The position numbers and the translations under genes are program-made. 64,000 bases of DNA from Novosphingobium sp. PhB165 (GTDB lineage: Bacteria; Pseudomonadota; Alphaproteobacteria; Sphingomonadales; Sphingomonadaceae). The number at the start of each line of letters is the position of its first letter. Positions within the stretch are counted from its first letter, which is position 1. The DNA lies in the NCBI RefSeq assembly GCF_004341845.1, contig NZ_SLVB01000002.1:434001-498000 (forward strand), in the 5' to 3' direction. Positions 27,682-36,149 of this stretch are shown piece after piece. The notes beneath the pieces were generated by a model. That model searched no databases. It worked only from the letters and a program-made list of their open reading frames with translations, and was not told where the DNA came from.

Positions 27682-27799
27682 CTTGTGCCATGCTGCTTGC
27701 CAAGGAAGAAGGCGGGTGCAATAGGGGAATCAAGATTGGTCAGGCAATCAACAGCGCCCATTTGGTTGGAGGCGCCTTAAAAAATAGGGGAGGTATTAC

Positions 27800-30208
27800 A
27801 TGCGCCTTTGCAAGAAGGTGGCGTTCATCGGTGTGAGCGCTCTGTCGATTTCTGTTCCAGCAATGGCGCAGCAAGCTCCATCCCAAGATGCCGAAGAAGC
27901 GTCGAGTGTCATCATCGTCGAAGCGCGTCGCCGGGATGAAAGCATTCAGGACGTGCCGATGGCGGTCAATGCTGTCACGTCCGAGCAGATCCAGAAGCTC
28001 AACATGCGCGACTTCAACGAAGTGCAGAACCTGGTTCCGGGCCTTCAGTTCTTCAGCAATTCCAACGGCGTTGCCGCAGGCGGCCAGATGCGCGGGATCC
28101 AGTACGATCCCAACGCCGGCGTCTCGGCTTCGGTCGCCTTTTACCAGAACGATGCCCCGCAGGAGGGCAGCCTGGTCCTGCAGACCATGTATGACGTGAG
28201 TCAGGTGGAAGTCTTGCGCGGACCGCAGGGAACCTTGCGTGGACAGGCGACCCCGTCAGGTTCGATTGTCGTCAACACGAAGCGACCCGATCTTTACAAT
28301 GTCGGAGGCTACATGTCGACGACGGCCAACACTATTGGCGGCCAGAACGTCAATGGTGCACTCAATCTACCACTGCTGTCCGGGCTGGCTGCGGTGCGTG
28401 TCGCGGGCGTCTATTCGGCGGGCGAGGGTAACCGTGTCACGTCGATCCAGAACGATGGCGATCGCCGAGATCCCTATACCCATACGGCAAGCGGGCGCAT
28501 CAGTCTTCTTGTCGAGCCGACCGATTTCCTGCGGCTTTACGGCGTGGCGCAGACGATGTCGCGCAAGGCGCGCGAATTCGATCAATTTGCGTCCTACTCG
28601 CTGTTCGATCCCAGCGCCGAGCAAAGCGATCCGGTCATCACGCCGGGCGACCGGCTTTCGATCCTGTCCAATCCCCGCAATGTCGATCAGACGTTCAACA
28701 GCTATAACTGGCGCGCGGAACTCCGCCTTGCCGGTCAGTTGCTGGTCTATCAGGGTCAGAAGTACGATCTTGACGTCCAGTCGGTGACGAACTCAGACAG
28801 CGCCAATATCCTTTCGGGAAAGAACTGGTTCCAGACCACGCATACCCACGCCGACACGTGGACGCATGAAATCCGTCTTCAGAACGAATCCTTGGTCGCG
28901 GGAATGTTCGACTACGTAGCGGGCTATTTCCACACGCTGCAGAAAGCCGACACGAACGTAATTTCGCAGACCCCGGTATTTCTTCCTGCGAGTCTTGGTG
29001 GTGGACTGGCCACGATCGCCGAAACACCTATCGGCCTGAATGGCGGCCACGTGACCGAGGAATCGTTCTTCGCGAACCTGACGGCACATATTGGCGACAG
29101 TACGGAGCTTTCCGGCGGTCTGCGCCACATCAAACACCGGGATCCGGGCGTGCCGATGGTGATCGCGGGCAACGCTCTCCCGACGTCGCCGGTTAACGAC
29201 GACGGCATGATCTATATTGCTTCGCTCAAGCACCGCTTCAGTCCCGCCGTCATGGCCTATGCAAGCTTCGGTACCTCAAGGCGTCCCGGTGCGTTTTCGA
29301 TCGGTGATTTCAGCGTCGTGAAGTCCGATCTTCAGAACTCATTCCAGAACTTGAAGACCGAAACATCGCAGTCCTACGAAGCGGGTATCAAGACCACGCT
29401 GTTCGGCGGCCGTGGTACGGCAAACCTCTCCGTGTATCACCAGAAGTTCAACAACTATCCCTATCGTTCCCAGAGCGGCGTCTATTACGTGAATTACATG
29501 GCCACGGTGGGTGCCGGCGGAGCCGTGACGGTGACGCCGTCAGTGGGCATCTTCAATTTCGTCGCCTCGGTGCCGGTCGAAGTCAACGGCGTCGAAGCGG
29601 ATGCCTCCTTTGAGATCACGCCGAACTGGAGCGTTTCGGCCACGGCAAGTTACGCGCTGGGCAAGATCAAGAACGGGCTCATTCCCTGCAACGACCTCAA
29701 TGGCGACGGCATTCCCGACGATCTGAGCGCGCCGCCCTCGCTTGCGGCCCTTCAGGCCGCGGTCGGGGCCAATAATGTGGCCGGTTGCAAGGTGACGCAG
29801 CGTTCCTCGTTCCAGTCGCCGTTCTCCGCAACCGTTCAGACCGAGTATCATCAGGATATATCGTCCTCGCTCGAAGGTTTCGGGCGGGCCATGTTCAACT
29901 TCAACGGATCGGCGCAGGGCGATCCCCAGTTCGCTTTTGATCAGGTCGGTTCCTATGGCCTGCTCAATCTGTTCCTTGGCATTCGCGATCCCAAGGGCGC
30001 CTGGGAAGTCTCGGCCTTTGCCAAGAACCTGTTTGGTGTCGACAAGGCGACGATCATTAACCGCGCGGCCACGTCGAACTACCAGCAATTGGTGCTGCCC
30101 ACCTTCAAGACGGTGGGGATGACGGCCACCAGCCCCTACACGATCATCAATACGACCCCCAATCGCGAGTTCGGACTGACATTCCGTTACGCGTTCGGAT
30201 CGAGGTGA
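27800..30208 (+). CDS. TonB-dependent outer-membrane receptor
   Basis: Outer-membrane transporter of 802 residues that imports a ligand using TonB energy. Signal peptide 1-24 (AMAQQ), TonB-box-like stretch SSVIIVEARRRDE, plug domain with QDVPMAVNAVT and a PGLQF segment (about 50-165), then a 22-strand barrel ending in FRYAFGSR, whose aromatic residues near the end fit an outer-membrane protein. It has no carboxypeptidase-like N-terminal extension, so it is of the simple uptake type. It stands between the glycosidase operon and the esterase, with two candidate GntR operators upstream, and most likely takes up the glycoside (inference). Confidence 0.92.
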   Translation: MRLCKKVAFIGVSALSISVPAMAQQAPSQDAEEASSVIIVEARRRDESIQDVPMAVNAVTSEQIQKLNMRDFNEVQNLVPGLQFFSNSNGVAAGGQMRGIQYDPNAGVSASVAFYQNDAPQEGSLVLQTMYDVSQVEVLRGPQGTLRGQATPSGSIVVNTKRPDLYNVGGYMSTTANTIGGQNVNGALNLPLLSGLAAVRVAGVYSAGEGNRVTSIQNDGDRRDPYTHTASGRISLLVEPTDFLRLYGVAQTMSRKAREFDQFASYSLFDPSAEQSDPVITPGDRLSILSNPRNVDQTFNSYNWRAELRLAGQLLVYQGQKYDLDVQSVTNSDSANILSGKNWFQTTHTHADTWTHEIRLQNESLVAGMFDYVAGYFHTLQKADTNVISQTPVFLPASLGGGLATIAETPIGLNGGHVTEESFFANLTAHIGDSTELSGGLRHIKHRDPGVPMVIAGNALPTSPVNDDGMIYIASLKHRFSPAVMAYASFGTSRRPGAFSIGDFSVVKSDLQNSFQNLKTETSQSYEAGIKTTLFGGRGTANLSVYHQKFNNYPYRSQSGVYYVNYMATVGAGGAVTVTPSVGIFNFVASVPVEVNGVEADASFEITPNWSVSATASYALGKIKNGLIPCNDLNGDGIPDDLSAPPSLAALQAAVGANNVAGCKVTQRSSFQSPFSATVQTEYHQDISSSLEGFGRAMFNFNGSAQGDPQFAFDQVGSYGLLNLFLGIRDPKGAWEVSAFAKNLFGVDKATIINRAATSNYQQLVLPTFKTVGMTATSPYTIINTTPNREFGLTFRYAFGSR

Positions 30209-30238
30209 TCCCGGCGTCAATTGCCCGGGTCTGAATGG

Positions 30239-30275
30239 AAAAGAACCCCCGCCAGATTGTGGCGGGGGTTCTTTT
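30239..30275. terminator. Bidirectional Rho-independent terminator
   Basis: A 14-base-pair perfect stem, AAGAACCCCCGCCA (30241-30254) and its complement (30260-30273), loop of five, flanked by A on the left and T on the right. It serves both the TonB receptor gene and the convergent esterase gene. Confidence 0.92.
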
Positions 30276-30324
30276 CATGTCGTGAAGGCTGGAAGCGCCC
30301 GTCCTTGGCGCCGGCGTTGGAGGC

Positions 30325-31422
30325 CTATGCTGGCGGCAGCCCCAAACCATCGCGAAGGGCGGCCATCATGTGGCTTTCGTAGCGCTGGACGAGTTTCGCC
30401 TGACGGACCAGCGTGAAGCCATGAAAAGCGCCGGGAGCAATGGCAAGTTCCACTTGCACGCCGGCGGCCGCGAGGCGCCGTGCGTATTCGAGATTTTCCT
30501 CATAAAACAGGTCGATAGTACCGACTCCTATGAAAGCGGGAGGCAGACCTTCAAGGTTTGCGGTGCGAGCGGGTACAGCCCCGGCTGGAACTTGCGGCGA
30601 TCCCGCAGGGATGCCCAGAAAGCTACTCCAGCCGAACCTGTTGCTTTGCGGGGTCCACATCAGCGCGCCCTGCTGGGGAGGCCGGTGCACGGTGCTTCCC
30701 GTCCGATCATCAAGCATCGGGTAGATCAGGCATTGGTAGGCCAGCGGAACTTCTTTCCGGTCGCGCGCGGCAATCGCAAGCATCGCGGCCAGACCGCCAC
30801 CTGCGCTTTCGCCCTTTACCGCGATGCGCGCAGGATCGACGCCAAGCGCGCCCACGTTCGCATGGAGCCATTTCAGGCCGGCATAGCAATCTTCCAGCGG
30901 GCCGGGGAATGCGGTCTCGGGCGCAAGACGGTAGTCCACCGTGACAATTACGCAGTCGAGATCGCGGGCGAGATCCTGTAGGTCGGCCAGGCCGCTTGCG
31001 GCAGTCCCAAGGATGTAGCCGCCGCCGTGAATGTGCAGGATCGCAGGGCGGGCCTGCGCTTTCGGCCCAGCGTTGACGATATAGATACGCACATCGGGAT
31101 CGCCTGGTTTTCCGGGAATCCGCTTCTCGGCGATAGAAACCCCGGTGCTGGGCGCGCGCTCAAGCGGGGAACGGCTGGATCGGGCGGCAATCACGGCTTC
31201 CTTGGTGGTGACCGAGCCGCGCATCATCGGCAATGCCGATGCAATCATTGGCCTGAGCTCGGGGTTCACGAAGGGAAGAGGGTCGAAATCCGCAGGCGGG
31301 CTCGATATGCCGGCGCCGGCAGCGGCCGCTTGCGCAAAGGCATGTGGTGCCAAGGCGGCGCCGATAGCCGCCGTGCTTACAAGACTTGCGCATTGCCTGC
31401 GCGAGATTCCTTCATTCGCCAT
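30325..31422 (-). CDS. Exported alpha/beta hydrolase (HSL-type esterase)
   Basis: Esterase or lipase of 365 residues. A Tat-like leader (ISRRQCASLVS then an Ala-rich core) points to the periplasm. The oxyanion motif HIHGGGY is near residue 130, the nucleophile Ser in GESAGG near 205, the acid in VGTIDLFY near 305 and His in PGAFHGF near 335: a complete hormone-sensitive-lipase-type triad. AGGAAAGG precedes the ATG. It may remove acyl groups from the glycoside before the glycosidases act (inference). Confidence 0.88.
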   Translation of the reverse strand: MANEGISRRQCASLVSTAAIGAALAPHAFAQAAAAGAGISSPPADFDPLPFVNPELRPMIASALPMMRGSVTTKEAVIAARSSRSPLERAPSTGVSIAEKRIPGKPGDPDVRIYIVNAGPKAQARPAILHIHGGGYILGTAASGLADLQDLARDLDCVIVTVDYRLAPETAFPGPLEDCYAGLKWLHANVGALGVDPARIAVKGESAGGGLAAMLAIAARDRKEVPLAYQCLIYPMLDDRTGSTVHRPPQQGALMWTPQSNRFGWSSFLGIPAGSPQVPAGAVPARTANLEGLPPAFIGVGTIDLFYEENLEYARRLAAAGVQVELAIAPGAFHGFTLVRQAKLVQRYESHMMAALRDGLGLPPA

Positions 31423-31455
31423 AATTGCCTTTCCTGGCTGATGGGCATTGCGGGA

Positions 31456-32568
31456 TCACTCGTGAGCCGTCGTTGGCGATGCTGATTTACCGATTGCCCA
31501 GTCGGCGGCGTCTTCGAGCATGGCGACGTAGTGCGCCTCGGAGTAGGATTGCGGGAGGTGGCCGATTGCCGAATAGAACATCCGTCCTTTTCCGACGTGT
31601 CTGCTCCACGCGATGGGGTGGTCACCCATCGACAGCTTCTCACCGAAACCACCATTCTGCGAATAGGTGCTTTCGTCCAGACGGGCGATGACGTCGGCCC
31701 CGGTGAGCCGCGGGCTGGCGGCGAAGCTGTACCATTCATCTTTCATGGTCCAGGTCGCAGGCAGGCGGGCTGCCGCAGGATGCGTCTTGTCGTCAACGAA
31801 TATCCGGGCTTCCTGAAACTGCGGCTGCATGGGGTGGCCCACGAAGCGGGCGCCTAGCAGGGTATCGGCGTACCAGTCCCAGAAATAGGAGGGATCGCCG
31901 GCGCTGCCGTGTACGCCTATGTAGGCACCGCCTTTCTCGATGTAGTCGCGAAAGGCTTTGCGCTGCGCCAGTGTCAGCACGTCCCCGCTGATGTTGTTCC
32001 AGACGACTGCATCGAAATGCGAAAGATTCTCGGGCGTAAAGGCGCCGCCGCGATTCGTCGTGACGATGTTCCAGCCTTTGCGCGCGGCCATTGCGATGAA
32101 GGCGGCATGGGCAGCATTGAAGCCGGGCTCGTCTTTGAATCCATTTATCTTTTCGAACAGCAGAATGTGCGGTTTGCCCGGCTGGAGATCGAATTGTGGG
32201 CGGTCATTGTCATAGCGTGCACACCGGGCAATGTGGTCGGCCTCGGTCACCGGGAGGGATCGCAATTTCGTATCGAGCGCAGGTAGCGCCTTTGCATCCG
32301 CCCCCACCATCATGGCGACTTGGCGCAGCGTCAAAATGGCGGAAAAGGTCGGTGCGTCGGTTCGCGCAAAAAACGGTGGCAGGCTCGACAGCTTTCCCGA
32401 CATCGCCTGATCCGCAGCGGCCTTCGCTGACGGGCTGAGGAGCACGTCGATCAGCGGAGAATCCAGCGAAAAGGCGGCATCGCGAAGCGGGCAGTCGGCG
32501 ACCGGGGCGGCCGCCACGGTTACCGGTGCTGCTGCGACCGCCAGGGCCGCTAAAGTCCAGGAAAGCAT
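31456..32568 (-). CDS. Exported ThuA-domain protein
   Basis: Secreted protein of about 370 residues. Signal peptide MLSWTLAALAVAAAPVTVAA. Residues from about 135 form a ThuA fold (class I glutamine-amidotransferase-like) with AVVWNNISGDVLT, YIGVHGSAGDPSY and SAIGHLPQSY; about 100 residues of leading sequence have no recognisable domain. ThuA proteins are often found with sugar oxidoreductases, and their biochemistry is mostly unknown. ATG at 32568 fits the signal peptide; a GTG at 32589 would lengthen the chain by seven residues. It lies 33 bases upstream of the esterase gene, on the same strand. Confidence 0.78.
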   Translation of the reverse strand: MLSWTLAALAVAAAPVTVAAAPVADCPLRDAAFSLDSPLIDVLLSPSAKAAADQAMSGKLSSLPPFFARTDAPTFSAILTLRQVAMMVGADAKALPALDTKLRSLPVTEADHIARCARYDNDRPQFDLQPGKPHILLFEKINGFKDEPGFNAAHAAFIAMAARKGWNIVTTNRGGAFTPENLSHFDAVVWNNISGDVLTLAQRKAFRDYIEKGGAYIGVHGSAGDPSYFWDWYADTLLGARFVGHPMQPQFQEARIFVDDKTHPAAARLPATWTMKDEWYSFAASPRLTGADVIARLDESTYSQNGGFGEKLSMGDHPIAWSRHVGKGRMFYSAIGHLPQSYSEAHYVAMLEDAADWAIGKSASPTTAHE

Positions 32569-32676
32569 GGCCGGTCTTGTTCCTCTCACAGCTCATTTTG
32601 GCGGCAAGAGCGTAAGAATCGAGTTACTCTTGATTCCCGCTCTTGCCGTCATTTTCGATATGCAGGACTTGCCGGT

Positions 32677-34788
32677 TTATCGCGAGCTCGGCCCACCATG
32701 CTGTGCTGCCTGCGCCTCCCCTGGAGCTGCTTTGGCGCGTGCGCGCAGATAGAGACGCAAAGCTTCCAGATCCTGATCGCTCAATTGTCGGAAGGGCGGC
32801 ATTCCGTTGAGCTTGAGGCCGCCTTGCTGAACGATCATCTTGAACGTCTGCGGATCCACGATTGCAGGCGAATAGCGCAAGTCAGGCGCGGCTCCGCCGC
32901 CCACCGCATTCCAGCCGTGGCACACCATGCACCCGTTGGTTGCGAATGCCATCCCGCCTGCCATGATCTTGTTTGTATCCGGTTTGAAATCCGGATCGGC
33001 GGGGGGCACCAGCTTGGGCGGCTGATAGGCGGGAAGGCTGTCGCTTCCCCCGATCGCGAAAGTCAGCACATGCCGGGGCGCGCGATAATCGGTGCGGTAA
33101 GCCGCGTTGCCCGGTGATCCGATGCCGCCGCCAGTGCCGCCATTGCCCGACAGCACCGTGACATACTGCTTGCCGCCGGCCCGATAGGTGATCGGGGCGC
33201 CAACGATCGGACTCTGTGCCTTGAACGACCAGAGCTGCTTTCCGGTCTTGGCATCGCGGGCGACGAACTGTCCGTCGATCTGCCCCTCGAACACCAGTCC
33301 GCCGCCGCTGGCCATCACGCCGCCGGGCCAGTCTCCGGGGAGTTCGACTTTCCAGATTTCCTTCTGCGTGGCGGGATCGAAAGCCTTGAGGAAGGAACGG
33401 GAATCGTTCTTCAACCCGGCTTCGGGATTGAGTGTCACGCCCATGCCCCTGCTGATCTCCGCGCCGCCCTTTTGGCCGTCACCAATCAGCGCGCCCTTTT
33501 CGATCACAGGGATGTAAAGGAGACCAGTCTGCGGGCTGTAGGCCTGCGGCATCCACGAATGCGCGCCGGTCGGTCCCGGCCACAGTTCGAACATGCCGGG
33601 CTTGCCCGCGTAGCGGATGCCGGGGTTCTCGACCGGGCGGCCGGTCTTCATGTCGATGTGATCGGCCCAGGTGACCTTGGCGATCTTGTCGGCGGAAATC
33701 AGCTTTCCGCTCGCCCGGTCGATCACATAGAGGAACCCGTTCTTCGGCGCTTGCATCAGCACCTTGCGGTCCTTGCCGTCGATCTTCAGCGTGGCCAGCG
33801 ACATGTCGGTGGTGGCGGTGCAGTCCCACTGCTCGCCGGGACAGACCTGATAATGCCACTTGTATTCGCCGGTATTCGCATCGACCGCGACGATCGAGGC
33901 AAGGAACAGGTTGTCGCCACCACCGGGGCTGCGCAGGTTCTGGTTGTAGGGGAAGCCGTTGCCGATGCCGAGGTAGATCATGTTGAGTTCGGGATCGTAG
34001 CTGAACGCGTTCCACGCGGTGCCGCCGCCGCCGCGCCGGGTGCCGTCGGGGTTCTTCCACCCGCTCGGCCATGTCTTGCGCATGACCGCTTCGGCCTTCT
34101 GATTGACCGGCGAAACCTCGTCTCCGGGGGTGGTGTAGAAGCGCCAGGCAAGCTTGCCGCTCTTCTCGTCATAGGCCGAGACGAAGCCGCGCGCCGGGCT
34201 GATATCCGCGCCGCCGAAGCCGACGATCACCTTGCCCCCGAACACGCGCGGTGCGCCGTTCGAATTGCGCGGGGCCTGATCGGGATAGTCGTAGGTCTTC
34301 CACGCTTCCTTGCCGGTCTTGGCATCGAGCGAGATCACGTAGCCATCGGTGGTAACAAGGAAGACGTGACCCGCGTCATAGGCGATGCCCTTGTTGCCCC
34401 AACTCATCTGCAGAGTGGATGTAGCCCGCTCGCGCGTGCCGCCGTCGTATTCCCACAATTGCTTGCCGGTCACCGCGTCGAGCGCGCGGATATGCGAGTG
34501 GCCGCTGGTCACGAAGACCTTGCCCTCGGCCATCAACGGGGTGCTGGCGGTGAACCCCGGCTCCAGATCGGTATGCCACGCCAGCTTGAGATTGCCGACC
34601 GTGTCGGTGTTGATCTCGTCCAGCGGCGAATAGTGCGTTTCGCCCGGCGTGCGGCCCCAGCTCGGCCACTCGTCGGGATTCGCGATCATGTTCTGATCGA
34701 TCGGCTGAGCGGGTTTGTTGCACGCAGACAGTGCAAGTACGGCGGCAAGGGCCGAATAAAGCCCCGGTTTCATACGCGTTGCCAGCAT
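32677..34788 (-). CDS. Quinohaemoprotein dehydrogenase (PQQ plus cytochrome c)
   Basis: Membrane-anchored PQQ-dependent alcohol or sugar dehydrogenase of 703 residues. The lipoprotein signal LALSACNKP would acylate the protein at C23. Eight-bladed propeller domain (about 35-560) with PQQ signatures, then a class I cytochrome c domain: C620, C623, H624 (CMVCH) with M663 as the likely second haem ligand. The propeller's usual vicinal Cys-Cys site reads LQMSWGNKG here, so the disulfide over PQQ is absent. GGHNWQP-type residues appear as GAHSWMP. It heads the block with ThuA and the esterase and would oxidise a released alcohol or sugar in the periplasm. Confidence 0.9.
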   Translation of the reverse strand: MLATRMKPGLYSALAAVLALSACNKPAQPIDQNMIANPDEWPSWGRTPGETHYSPLDEINTDTVGNLKLAWHTDLEPGFTASTPLMAEGKVFVTSGHSHIRALDAVTGKQLWEYDGGTRERATSTLQMSWGNKGIAYDAGHVFLVTTDGYVISLDAKTGKEAWKTYDYPDQAPRNSNGAPRVFGGKVIVGFGGADISPARGFVSAYDEKSGKLAWRFYTTPGDEVSPVNQKAEAVMRKTWPSGWKNPDGTRRGGGGTAWNAFSYDPELNMIYLGIGNGFPYNQNLRSPGGGDNLFLASIVAVDANTGEYKWHYQVCPGEQWDCTATTDMSLATLKIDGKDRKVLMQAPKNGFLYVIDRASGKLISADKIAKVTWADHIDMKTGRPVENPGIRYAGKPGMFELWPGPTGAHSWMPQAYSPQTGLLYIPVIEKGALIGDGQKGGAEISRGMGVTLNPEAGLKNDSRSFLKAFDPATQKEIWKVELPGDWPGGVMASGGGLVFEGQIDGQFVARDAKTGKQLWSFKAQSPIVGAPITYRAGGKQYVTVLSGNGGTGGGIGSPGNAAYRTDYRAPRHVLTFAIGGSDSLPAYQPPKLVPPADPDFKPDTNKIMAGGMAFATNGCMVCHGWNAVGGGAAPDLRYSPAIVDPQTFKMIVQQGGLKLNGMPPFRQLSDQDLEALRLYLRARAKAAPGEAQAAQHGGPSSR

Positions 34789-34894
34789 TCCCTTTTTACT
34801 CTCCCTGATGCGCGGATTCTTGTGGGCGCGCTTTGCCTGGTATTTCAGAGTGTCGGTTCGATTTGGCTGGTTGACCTGCAGGACGTTTCGCGGA

Positions 34895-35722
34895 TCAGGC
34901 GGATGCTTTCAACACGCTGCGCATTTCGAGGACCGTTTGGCTTTCATCGTCGGGCTGGCCGATTTCCGGAATCCCGAGGCACGTCGCCATGACAGCGTGA
35001 ACTTGCTCCAAAAGAGGCGCGGGTTCCGTCTTTTCGCGCGCCGGCAGGACGAGTCCGATTGCCAGCGGGCGATCCCCGGGTTGACCGGGAACGAGCAGCG
35101 CCAGCGCCTTGCGGTCGGTTCCAAATCCGGCCGGACCGATCGCGAACTGCCGCTCGCTCATAGCTGCGATACGCACGTCCATTTCGGCTACAGCGAATTT
35201 GCGTTTCTGTTCGGCTTCGGCGTTGAGGCGACGCAGAACGCCGCCTCGGCGTGGTTGGGGCACCGCTGAAAGCAGCATTTGCCCGACTGCACTGAAGGCG
35301 AGCGGATCTTTGGCACCGCATTGGAAGCGTGACTTGCGCGTGGCCAGATCGCCGGTACCGCGCACTGCGACAATTTGTGCCGATACACCGACAATCGCAT
35401 TGAGTGTAACCGGGTATCCGGTCTGCGAATGGAGCGTTTCAACGAGGCGTACGATGCGCCCGTCGCGGATCGATTGTGGTTGGCAAGACTGGCCGATGAA
35501 CGCCGCACGCGGCATCACGCGGTATGTCCGCGCGACCGGGTCCTTGTGGAGAAGGCCGAGTTCAACCAGGCTCGCCAGCAATTCGGAGGTGCTGGATTGC
35601 GGGCGATGGAAAGAGCGCACGATGTCCATCACGGTGATTTCGTCGCGCCCGCTGTCGAGGTAATCCAGAACTTCGATTACGCGGCGAGCGATCTTTGTCT
35701 TGTTCCTCTCGGCCATCGTCAT
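34895..35722 (-). CDS. IclR-family transcriptional regulator
   Basis: Regulator of 275 residues. Winged helix at about 10-70 (VIEVLDYLDSGRDEITVMDI, then SSTSELLASLVELGLL), followed by the IclR effector-binding domain (about 95-250). The start at 35722 follows GGGAGGCGGG on the reverse strand; the open frame runs 79 codons further upstream but without motifs. IclR proteins sense small acids or aromatics. It is divergent from the P450 gene and lies 106 bases upstream of the PQQ dehydrogenase gene on the same strand, so its targets may be on either side. Confidence 0.85.
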   Translation of the reverse strand: MTMAERNKTKIARRVIEVLDYLDSGRDEITVMDIVRSFHRPQSSTSELLASLVELGLLHKDPVARTYRVMPRAAFIGQSCQPQSIRDGRIVRLVETLHSQTGYPVTLNAIVGVSAQIVAVRGTGDLATRKSRFQCGAKDPLAFSAVGQMLLSAVPQPRRGGVLRRLNAEAEQKRKFAVAEMDVRIAAMSERQFAIGPAGFGTDRKALALLVPGQPGDRPLAIGLVLPAREKTEPAPLLEQVHAVMATCLGIPEIGQPDDESQTVLEMRSVLKASA

Positions 35723-36149
35723 CTTCCCGCCTCCCTCTGTCCCCTCGCGGTGCGATATTGCGTCCGGTACGGTGTAACGCGAAAAAGTGCCCGCCGTCCC
35801 GTCTGCTTCCAGGAGAGGAAACGCATCGAGACGGCGGGCATTCGCAAGTTTCAACCTGGCGCTCCGGAGGGATGACGACAGGCTGTGGTAACGCAGTACG
35901 GGCGCACCGCCCGGAATTCGTGACCTTCGTACCCACAAGGTTCGGCGCTGCAATATCAACTAAACAGTTGGTAGACTAATGAGCATGGGTTGGAAAGAGG
36001 TTTTTCGATTCCGGTGAGGTTTGCGCAGGCGGGGAGCGGCCGATTGACCGTTCCCCGGAACGATGCTAACAATATGACGAACACCGTCCTCGCCGCGCTG
36101 CTATGCGCCTACAAATGACCGTCTGGGCGAGGGGAGAGGATGCGACAAC
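35723..36149. other. Divergent region IclR / P450
   Basis: About 427 bases with no gene. It contains a weak TetR-type half-operator at 35959-35973 (TACCAACTGTTTAGT on the reverse strand) and the P450 promoter module at 36044-36084. The rest shows no repeat or structure that I can support. Confidence 0.5.
36044..36084 (+). promoter_or_regulatory. Promoter module with GACGAACA box (P450)
   Basis: TTGACC (36044-36049), a 17-base spacer, then TAACAA (36067-36072) as -35 and -10, followed by GACGAACAC. The 20 bases GCTAACAATATGACGAACAC (36065-36084) occur exactly, in the opposite orientation, before the SDR gene at 42197-42964. Confidence 0.72.

Larger units (their letters stand above)
27442..27799. 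other. Regulatory region upstream of TonB receptor gene
   Basis: About 358 bases between the GH3 stop and the receptor start, with no gene. It holds two candidate GntR operators: ATTGGATACCAA at 27495-27506 and ATTGTATGCAAT at 27670-27681 (11 of 12 bases of the perfect site at 18600). AGGGGAGG at 27786-27793 is the ribosome binding site of the receptor gene. Confidence 0.5.
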
